A stretch of DNA of 64,000 nt. It comes from Parapristionchus giblindavisi (lineage: Eukaryota; Nematoda; Chromadorea; Rhabditida; Diplogasteridae). How positions within the stretch are numbered: position 1 is the stretch's first letter; every line of letters starts with the position of its first letter. This document shows, in pieces, positions 56,700-64,000 of this stretch. A program made the position numbers and the translations under genes. The DNA is taken from contig CALSFV010000658.1 of assembly GCA_943737045.1 (NCBI GenBank), positions 248,001 through 312,000 on the forward strand. Direction: 5' to 3'. The notes under the pieces were generated by a model. It was not told the DNA's origin and did no database searches. It saw only the letters and a list, made by a program, of their open reading frames with translations.

Positions 56700-57200
56700 C
56701 ACAACGAAATAAGTGTTGTCCACGAAGCATACGACCTGAGAGGTGTTATATTTAACACTTTTCGTGCTCAATAAGTGTTAAATATAACACTTCTCAGGTT
56801 TTATGCTCCCACAGTATTCTGGTCCAAGCCATTTTTCTTCCAAAGCAAGACAAAGGAGAGACCATTGTATTCGAGAGAGTTTGTATGTTGAGCGGTCGTT
56901 CTTGTTTTGAAAGTCATGAGAACGCTGTGCTCCGTGGATAACACTTATTTCTCTGGATGTTGAATAACTTGTACTACCATCATTCTTCACAGTTTGTTCA
57001 CTAAAATATTCGAAGGAAAATATTCCACCTTTAATAACTTTTGGTGGTGCATTTTATATAGGCCAATCAATGATCATTATAATAAAGCATACACGAATAA
57101 GGAGTACGGTGATTCTATTGAAGATAGAAAAAAAACATTGCAAAATACTTTTTTTGAAAATATAGAGAATATTGAGAACATGCCAAGTGTTGTGGATTGA
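56700..57200. other. Short palindrome and an ambiguous open segment
   Basis: 56738-56797 is a hairpin (GTGTTATATTTAACACTT and inverse). 56994-57200 is open on plus (FNNFWWCILYRPINDHYNKA), while the minus strand also gives hydrophobic stretches. I cannot tell which, if either, is coding. Confidence 0.35.
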
Positions 57201-57284
57201 CCGCTCTGGCGTCGAGGATCGACCACTCTAGTGCGACTAGAGAGACAGGCATGAAGAATGGATAATGACGTTACATTTGCCTAC

Positions 57285-58641
57285 GAAGATTCCTTTGTGA
57301 TTGCAACACAAAGACGACTATATAAACAATCCCAATCTCTGATAAACCAGTCTATACTGACTTGTCCTGTTGTACTTGACATTATGTTGATAAGCGGAAT
57401 GACGGCACCAACTCCAAGAAACGTATTGAACCTAAGAGGGAATTACCTGTGATGTTAGAATCCTCTACCAACTCTTTAAAGGCGCGCCCCTAGCTAATTT
57501 GAAAATCTCCGCTCTGACAATGCACTCAAACTTTCTTTGTTTACGTGAAAACGTTACCAGTGCCAAGAGCGAAAAAATCGCGGGGTGTACCTTTTACGAA
57601 TAAAGAAACGGTAAAGTACTATTAAACTTTCTTTCGTTGGATATAAAGATCCATAGTCCGCATAAACGTTTGGGGTAACCATGGATATGGATGATGATTG
57701 ATGGACGGATGAAAATAAAACGATGAATTTCCACCAGTGATCCGCAAATGTGAACTCGTGCTCAATGAATGAAAATGAATGAAAATGATATTTCATTTCA
57801 TTTCGAGCAAATTCGTATATAATATACGGTATATTCTTCTAATTCTCTTTCATTTTCAGCGACGAATCGATTAAAAAAAACAAACAACACAACGCTTGAA
57901 ATTATGTCCAAATTCACGGCTCTGTACGAAAAAAAGAAGTTAAATTCGTGCAACACGTCTTTTCATTTTGCATTCGTCCGTGCATTTGCACGAATGTGAC
58001 AGAATCAACTAGCGCTTGGAGCATTTTTAAGTTATATATATATATTTTTCCCATCTGTGGCCGTATGCAAGAACCGTTTTCTGGGAAAATGTGACGTCAT
58101 TAGCGTAGGCGGAGGCATTTTCCAAAAATCCTCCGCCTACGCTAATGACGTCACATTTTCCCGGAAAACTGTTTTCCCGTTGTTCTTGCATACGGCCACT
58201 GATGAAGAATAGATAAGCATGAAAAAAACACCAAATAAAAAACCCAAACCTAATAAGACATACATTTGCCTGAATATCTCAACGAACGAAACAAAAGGGG
58301 ATGTAAATAATTAGACAGATCTTTCCGATCTTTCCGATCTGTCTACTTATTGACATTCCCTTTTGTTTCATTGGTCGGAATGATAAATGTCAGTCATTTC
58401 ATTTTCAACTTGAAAGTGCAACGTCCTCCGGCGCTTCTACGCTCAAAGTAACAAGATAGTTGATGATAAAGGCGATGAAGGTCTGGCTACTGAGTTGTTT
58501 GAGATGACTTTGCCTAACTATTATTTGATAGAACACTATCAACGAATTGTATGCCAAATTTACAATCATCCAAGCGCCGAAAGAGTAGCAGATATGACAC
58601 AGACAAAGTACAAACAGAAGGATGAGTTCGTTGGAAGACAT
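57285..58641 (-). CDS. Possible multi-pass membrane protein, partial exons
   Basis: 58641-58405 starts MSSNELILLFVLCLCHICYS and has two or three hydrophobic segments (VNLAYNSLIVFYQIIVRQ, FIAFIINYLVTLSV). 57431-57285 is a well-bounded block (CTCTTAG acceptor, GTAGGC donor) encoding FLGVGAVIPLINIMSST and DWFIRDWDCLYSRLCVAITK. Together they could be parts of a serpentine-receptor-like gene, but the exons between are missing and three hairpin elements lie in the gap. Tentative. Confidence 0.3.
57477..57570. repeat. Small hairpin element, family A, degraded copy
   Basis: CCCTAGCTAATTTGAAAATC then TCCGCTCTGACAATG; the inverse arm is eroded (CCAGTGCCAAGAGCG). Confidence 0.5.
58057..58199. repeat. 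Palindromic MITE (TGGCCGTATGC), copy 2
   Basis: Arms AATGTGACGTCATTAGCGTA and TACGCTAATGACGTCACATT match exactly; ends TGGCCGTATGCAAGAAC / GTTCTTGCATACGGCCA. Confidence 0.88.
58265..58375. repeat. Hairpin element with AACAAAAGGGGATGT arms
   Basis: GAAACAAAAGGGGATGTAAA... and ...GACATTCCCTTTTGTTTCAT are inverse, around a GATCTTTCCGATCTTTCCGA centre. Confidence 0.75.
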
Positions 58642-58933
58642 CTTTAGTCTATCTCGTGTAAGTTGACGGTAGTGTTTTTATGATGAATAAGAATGGTAAG
58701 ACTATTTCCAGCTGTCTGACAGAGGAATACGGTTGCCGTCACAATCATAATCGATTATCGTTAATGCACTATTGATCGATTTCTTCGCTATCTTAAAAGC
58801 ATAATAACAACTCGCAAAAAAAATCGTTATTGGTATCATTATGTCACAGAATGAATTAATTTTAGCTTACAGTTAAATCAATAGTATGTAGTATAATCTA
58901 CTATATTATGCATCAAACATTTAGATCTAACTA

Positions 58934-59371
58934 CACTCAGAGAAAAAACCCTTAAATGCAAGGGTTTAAAACCCTGGTTGGCATGCTGCGCTGTATATAA
59001 CCCTTACGGGTAAGGGTTTTGATACCCTTACCCATAAGGGTTTCAGCCCTTACATGCTATGGTTTGATACCCTTAGTGACCTCGAAAAGACGCAGAATTA
59101 AAGTTGCAAAAGATTTTGATCAGAGTAGGAATCGAACAATCGGAGGCGCACCTCTGCGCACACTACCCAAGCTACCCACTGCGCTACACGGACATGTTGT
59201 TACACTGCCAGAACTCATATATCATACAAAGGGGAGGCGTGGGCCTTGCAAATAAGGGTTTCAAACCCTAGTTGGCGCTCTGGCCAAACCCTTAATAGTA
59301 AGGGTTTTGTCTCTGCAATTCCTTAGGATTTGGGTTAGGGTTTACAACCCTTAGGGTTTTTTCTCTGAGTG
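58934..59371. mobile_element. 438-bp TA-flanked MITE with AACCCTTA motifs and a tRNA-like core
   Basis: Terminal repeats CACTCAGAGAAAAAACCCT at each end, flanked by TA on both sides (58932-58933, 59372-59373) as for Tc1/mariner-type elements. The arms are packed with AAGGGTTT/AACCCTTA words. The centre (59115-59200, minus strand) has GTGTAGCGCAGTGGGTAGC and TTGTTCGATTCCTAC, tRNA A- and B-box like. A decayed relative lies at 46587-46745. Confidence 0.85.
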
Positions 59372-59429
59372 TACGCGGTGACAAAGTAACCCCACCAACC
59401 TCCGAAGAAAACATTAAAAGGCGTTCTCG

Positions 59430-59700
59430 CTAATGCATCGTTACATTTGCCTGACGCGCCTACGCCGTCACGTAAAAAAACGTTACATTTGGCGACGCGC
59501 GCGTCGACGTCAATTTTGGAGTGTGTTGGGTCCCAAAGGGAAAACCTTGAATGTCATCAGTGGTACGGTAAAAGGTTACGGTAGCCAACCAATATTGATC
59601 GATGGTTACGGTAACTTCCTACCGTACCCCTGATGACAATCAGGGTTTTCCTCTTGGGACCCAACACACTCCAAAATTGACTTCATCCAAAAAGTTGGAC
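59430..59700. repeat. Inverted-repeat element with GTTACATTTGCC end
   Basis: CGTTACATTTGCCTGACGCG at the left, then TTTGGAGTGTGTTGGGTCCC and its inverse GGGACCCAACACACTCCAAA at 59515 and 59656. Inner inverted GGTTACGGTAGCC / GGTTACGGTAACTTCC. The right terminal GTTACATTTG end is missing. Confidence 0.7.
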
Positions 59701-60239
59701 TCCAAAAGTGATCTTTGATCTTTGATCTCGCGAACAATAAAGTAGAGATTTGCCTATCGTGTCATATACCATTCGAAAGAGCGCAAAAAGTTATACTTGA
59801 GGGTAAATTTTCAAAGTGTTTGGTCAAGTACATAGCCCATAATGATTTCACCAACTGTGCCATCTTACATCCCATTCACTGCATTCTTACCGAGAACGCC
59901 TTTAAAAAAGTATTTCTTTTTCTCTCTGAGTTTGAGCCATAGGTTATCTAATATGCGATACTTAGAGTAACGTAGTCCCATATTTGAGGTGGCTAGCATA
60001 TTCCCGATAGAAATAAAAAAATGGACGTTTACGTGCCCGCGAAGTCTGCGTGGTCCCACCTCGCAAATGTAACGTCACATAAACCAGTTTAAAGTTTTCG
60101 CAATATTGATTTGTTCCTTTGTTCTTCGTCAAATGCATATCAATTTCATCTCGTATAGACAATTTATTACTAATTAACGACTACAATAATAGGTTTGTCG
60201 ATACAATATATCAGGTATCTTCCCGTCTGCAGTCTTTGT

Positions 60240-60676
60240 CTAGAGTGCCTGAATCTTGACTCCTTCGACTGGCTTCTTGGCCTTCAAAATTCTTATTATC
60301 ATGGAAATTAATATTTAAAATACTTTTACAGATGGAGCCTTTCTGTCTCCCTTCTTCGCATTCATGCGCAATTCGAACTTCTTTCTGGCTTCTGCAAAGA
60401 AGATTTAAAATTAAATGGGGAAAATGCAAATTTAATTTGGTTACCCGGTGAAAGTTTATCAAGTCTTGCCTTAATGATATCGTCGAACTTGGCCTGAAAA
60501 TACTTTCATACTCACGAATAATGATATATCTTACCCTGCGGGCTTCTAAGAACTCTGCCTTTTTGTTGGCAACCTGAAAAATCAATATAAATTTATTTAA
60601 GCAATCTTATTTAAACCTCATGAGGTGCACAGAGAACTGCTCCGACGATGAGTGCAATGAGGAAGAGTGAACGCAT
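60240..60676 (-). CDS. Small secreted protein, intact copy (five exons)
   Basis: Exons 60676-60617, 60573-60535, 60493-60445, 60391-60330 and 60281-60240 join in phase to an approximately 84-residue protein with signal peptide MRSLFLIALIVGAVLCAP and a charged mature part: KKAEFLEARR, KFDDIIKARLDKLSPEARKK, ELRMNAKKGDRK, AKKPVEGVKIQAL. The LSPEARKK stretch recalls nematode SXP/RAL-2-type secreted proteins, but it is much shorter than that family and the resemblance may be superficial. Introns are 35-55 bases. A frameshifted paralogue is at 48030-48463. Function unknown. Confidence 0.75.
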
Positions 60677-61104
60677 ACTGAAATTCAAGAAATGGTGACT
60701 GTGAGAAACAAGATATAGGAACAATTGAATGAAATGTACAGAAGCTGATGTAGCTGCCACGAAGATTCCGCTTAAATAGTATCTATAAGAGATTGTTAAG
60801 TGATAATATTGAATGGAAGAAGCCCGGATTAAGCAATAAGAAGGTATGATAGAGCGAGAAAATTGAATAGACAGCAGAGATAGAGAGATAATATAATGGT
60901 CCATATGAAAACGTTTACGATGGAAATGTATTGAAGAGAAATGATCAGAAGCAAGGACCTTTTTGCCACGCAAAAGCTGAAGTCAGATAAAGGTGCAACG
61001 TGTATAACCCGGGAAACAGCAAATTTAAGCTATACTAATGCTAAATCAATACTTTGATCATAAGATTTCCGTGAAATGCCCGATTGTAAGCAGTATTATA
61101 CGCT

Positions 61105-61107
61105 TAT

Positions 61108-61152
<45 letters not shown>

Positions 61153-62100
61153 TTTTATTCCTTCAAATGAACGCATCGGGGATGGGGATCGGGAATATCT
61201 GTTAGATAGTCTTGTGAAGGATGTCCGTCGCCAAGGCGAATCGGTGAGATGTGGGGGTGGAGGAAGAGGCAGCAGGAATGTTAAAAATTCAGAACATTTC
61301 ATGAGTGAATATGTACCTCAGGGACAATCACATTATATGGGATATTTTTAACATGATTACGAAAGACTGTTGGTGAAGCCTGCACAATAGCATCAGGGAG
61401 ATTATTCCAAATATCAATAGTTCGTGAGGCTAATGTTGAATGGGAAGTGGTTGATATTTTGAAAGGTAGAATAATTCTCAACAAATTGCCGTTCCTCAGA
61501 TGCAAAGCGGGAACAACTTTAAAGAGGAAAGAGGAATTGTACTCATAATTTTGATGGATTGAATTATGTAGGAAAAGCAAATCTGTTATCGCGTGTCTAT
61601 GTTCGAGCGTAATTAAATCTAGGAAGTGAACACGATTGAGATAAGTATCATAAGGAATAGAACAACGACTGAATAGTCTTCGAGTAAAATCTCTTTGAAC
61701 AGATTCAATTTCTTTTGTCAATCCAGATCTTTTAGAATTCCAAACAACTGAACCATAGCTAATAATAGGCAATATGAAAGACGTATAAGCGGTTTTGTAG
61801 ACCACAATTTCGCGACTACGGAAAGTTCTAAATAGAATATTAATTTTTGATCTGGCTTTACGAACAGCTTTATTAATATGGGACTTGAAACTTAAATCAG
61901 GCGACATTAATATGTCCAAATCCTTTACCTCGTCAGAACAAGAAAGCTTAAAACCCTTTAAAAAGTAATCACTACAAGATTTCTGATTACCGTAATGCAG
62001 TACAACGCACTTAGTCTCAGAGAGAGTTAGATTCCAAGCATCAGATAAACAGTGATAATGAGATGAGATGATAATATTATATAAAATACGCACTAAACAT
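61105..62100 (-). mobile_element. LINE 3' fragment (reverse-transcriptase C-terminus), second family
   Basis: Minus-strand frame 62093-61299 encodes the C-terminal part of a non-LTR reverse transcriptase (LTLSETKCVVLHYGNQ, DLDILMSPDLSFKSHI, PIISYGSVVWNSKR, ASRTIDIWNNLPDAIVQASP). The 3' region ends AAGGAATAAAATATT followed by an (ATT)n tail at 61151-61111. 5'-truncated. It has split the second copy of the segmental duplication, so it inserted after the duplication. Confidence 0.88.
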
Positions 62101-62279
62101 GAATATTATTCGATTATGGAGCTTCATTGATTTAAAATACAATGAATACATTTATAAGAACTGAATTTATCTGACACTTTGTACAGTAAGAAACAATTTG
62201 CATGACCCGATCAATAATTTACACGTGAGGTACATTTTTTGGCACAACATTGACCGAAATATAAGTAAGCAACATGAAC

Positions 62280-62827
62280 TCAGACATAAGGAGGTCTTAA
62301 TCCAATCTTTCCACTGTTTAGCTCAAACTCCATAGGTTTCCATTCTCTGGGAAAGAAATCATCTCCATTGAATGTTCTACCGTACTTTCCCGGCATGGAA
62401 ATTACCGTATTGTAGTATATATCTTGTCCGCGTGAGGCGTAAGCTCCCCACCACCCGAATGTAGAGGCCGCAGCTGAATTTTAGATGTTTTATATTGTAG
62501 TAAATCGTCCACGTTCAATTGGCATTCTCTGCCTAACAATAAGGATGATGCTAATCACACCAATACTCATCTGAGTTAAGTCTGATATGATAAATTAATT
62601 TGAATTTGAATCGCCTAATAACTGGTTGTAATGATATTATTATCTTTGAAATGTCATGAAACAAACAAACGAAAATACCCCGAAAAGACAGCGTCTCTTA
62701 CTTCTTTTCGCCACTTTTCAAGCATAAAATCTCACCGGTAATAATGTAAGAATGGCAAAATTGATGTGAGAATGCCCAATCGACAGGAGGAATCGACGAC
62801 GATGAATTTGCAATCGTTACGGTGAAA
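62280..62827 (-). pseudogene. GT11 fucosyltransferase, last two exons only
   Basis: Exons 62827-62736 (VTIANSSSSIPPVDWAFSHQ, FCHSYIITG) and 62473-62280 (STFGWWGAYASRGQDIYYN, ending PPYV) match 49488-49046 closely. The exon with HTRRGDF is absent: upstream homology stops at about 62850 where a palindrome cluster begins. Without the GDP-fucose-binding exon this copy cannot be functional unless its 5' part lies elsewhere. One Cys-Asp of the first copy is Cys-His here. Confidence 0.8.
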
Positions 62828-62852
62828 CTTAAATGGATCAATACATATGTGC

Positions 62853-63255
62853 CGTTACATTTGCCTAATGCACTGTTACATTTGCCTTACGTGCCTACGC
62901 CGTAACCCCCTCCGCCGCGTCGGAGAGGCGACGGAGTGGGTTACGGCGTAGGCACGTAAGGCAAATGTAACAGTGCATAACGCGCAAACGCCGTCACGTA
63001 AACACGTGTATACATTTCGCTACGTACACGTCGGCGTAAAGTTTGGAGTTGTATCCCAAGTAGAAAATCATGATGGTACACGAAAGTACTATAAAAGGAT
63101 ACGGTAGTTCATCTTTATTGATCGATGGTTCTTATCGTATCCCCATTAACACTCAGGGTGTTCCACTTGTGACCCAAGGCACTCCAAAAATTTATTGAAA
63201 TGTAACGCACGTTTACGTGACGGAGTAGGCGCGTAATGCCAATGTAACTTGATTA
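62853..63255. repeat. Nested GTTACATTTGCC palindromes
   Basis: An inner near-perfect palindrome (62869-62978; arms TGCACTGTTACATTTGCCTT and inverse) is inserted in an outer element that starts GTTACATTTGCCTAATGC and ends GGCGCGTAATGCCAATGTAAC. The outer element has the same ATTGATCGATGGTT and ACTCCAAA features as 59430-59700 and 36330-36770. Confidence 0.8.
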
Positions 63256-63388
63256 AAGGGAGAGTAAACTTTGTCAATATATGCGTTTAACGTCGTGGGG
63301 ACTCTCACCACGACGTTACAATGGTGGTAATAATCAAACACATTTAGTGACTTTTGCATACATTGGTACTTCATGTGAAATATCTCTG

Positions 63389-63741
63389 TGGCTCGTTGAA
63401 AAAAATAGTGGAAAATCGGCGACTTTCATCCGTTAAAAAGTACCCGGATAGTCGAAAATGAAAACACAAAATTTGAATTCGCGCGCGCTCCAGAAGGTGC
63501 GGGAATTCAAATTCCGACTTTTCGTCATCGATTTTTAGTAGTTAAAATGGAAATTCAATTTTGTGCTCGCTAAAAAATGCAATCCGCGGAAATTCGCTGC
63601 CGGAAAGCAGGAATTTGAATTCCCGCACCTCATTGCGCGTGCGCGAATTCACATTTCGTGTTTCCATTTTCGACTTTCCGGGTACTTTTTAATGGGTGGA
63701 AAGTCGCCGATTTCGGTTTTCCACTATTTTTTAACGAGCAA
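63389..63741. mobile_element. Inverted-repeat element (TGGCTCGTT), copy 2, with shared flank
   Basis: Second copy of 40227-40585. The right flank to the end of the window also matches 40586-40830 (CCAATCAATAGAG, GTAGATCGAGC, AAATGCACTCTCACT, TTAGCGCTGACATT). Confidence 0.8.
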
Positions 63742-64000
63742 TGACACTTGTTCCAATCAATAGAGCGTCGTCCGATCCAGTAGATCGAGCGCTCAAGTGA
63801 AATGCACTCTCACTGGCCCCTCCCCTCCACTATTGTGTGTGAGGTTGTGTTGTTTGATAACATGATAAGTATTTAGCGCTGACATTATCAAGTAAATTCC
63901 ACATGGAAGATGAGCAATAAAAACTAGAGTTCACTTCCAAAGACGAGATGATATTTTCATATGAATGATTGATCAACTGTTTTTCATACTTTCGGGAAGG

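Noticed and set aside
58934..59371. Interstitial telomeric repeat
   Set aside because: The repeated word is AAGGGTT, not the nematode TTAGGC unit, and it occurs as the arms of a TA-flanked MITE.

Overview
This 64-kb window is eukaryotic and almost certainly from a nematode. I favour a rhabditid or diplogastrid relative of C. elegans, but the genus cannot be fixed by eye. The reasons are: genes split into exons of 60-200 bases; many introns of only 40-60 bases ending in (A/T)TTTCAG; an AT-rich intergenic background; and nematode-expanded families (an OAC-type acyltransferase, an UNC-93-like transporter homologue, GT11 fucosyltransferases, and a tandem small secreted protein). No bacterial operons, CRISPR arrays or intact canonical tRNA/rRNA genes were seen.

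Layout. 1-1058: 3' part of a decayed maT/mariner-type transposon. 1130-2330: a degenerate tandem repeat that runs into the last exon of the next gene. 2260-13152 (minus): a PA-TM-RING ubiquitin ligase (RNF13/RNF167 type), with all domains recovered over about 13 exons. 13155-15970: AT-rich, one unexplained ORF-like stretch. 15974-20716 (minus): an UNC-93-like MFS-fold protein whose introns carry several small hairpin elements. 20720-24600: diverged ~240-bp repeats plus a truncated LINE 3' end. 24608-38311 (minus): a 13.7-kb OAC-type acyltransferase whose introns hold large foldback elements and, in a 4.75-kb intron, apparent exons of another gene.

38320-46000 is mostly repeats: a long ATT microsatellite, a 1080-bp hAT-like element with a perfect 8-bp target duplication, MITEs and a 1.7-kb foldback element. 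46020-46530 holds two exons of a cyclophilin fragment followed by a decayed mariner. 48030-49795 holds a small secreted-protein pseudogene and the C-terminal exons of a GT11 fucosyltransferase. 52540-56440 (minus) is a nearly full-length CR1/jockey-type LINE with broken ORF2. 57280-58640 has possible membrane-protein exons. 60240-62830 is a second copy of the secreted-protein/fucosyltransferase block, split by a different LINE fragment. 62850-64000 is nested palindromes and a repeat shared with 40.2-40.9 kb.

The host genes do not form a recognisable pathway. The dominant theme is the density and variety of short inverted-repeat elements, many inside introns, several with tRNA-like (A box/B box) modules or ORFs conserved between arms. 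The window shows a gene neighbourhood being remodelled by foldback DNA elements, LINEs and a segmental duplication.
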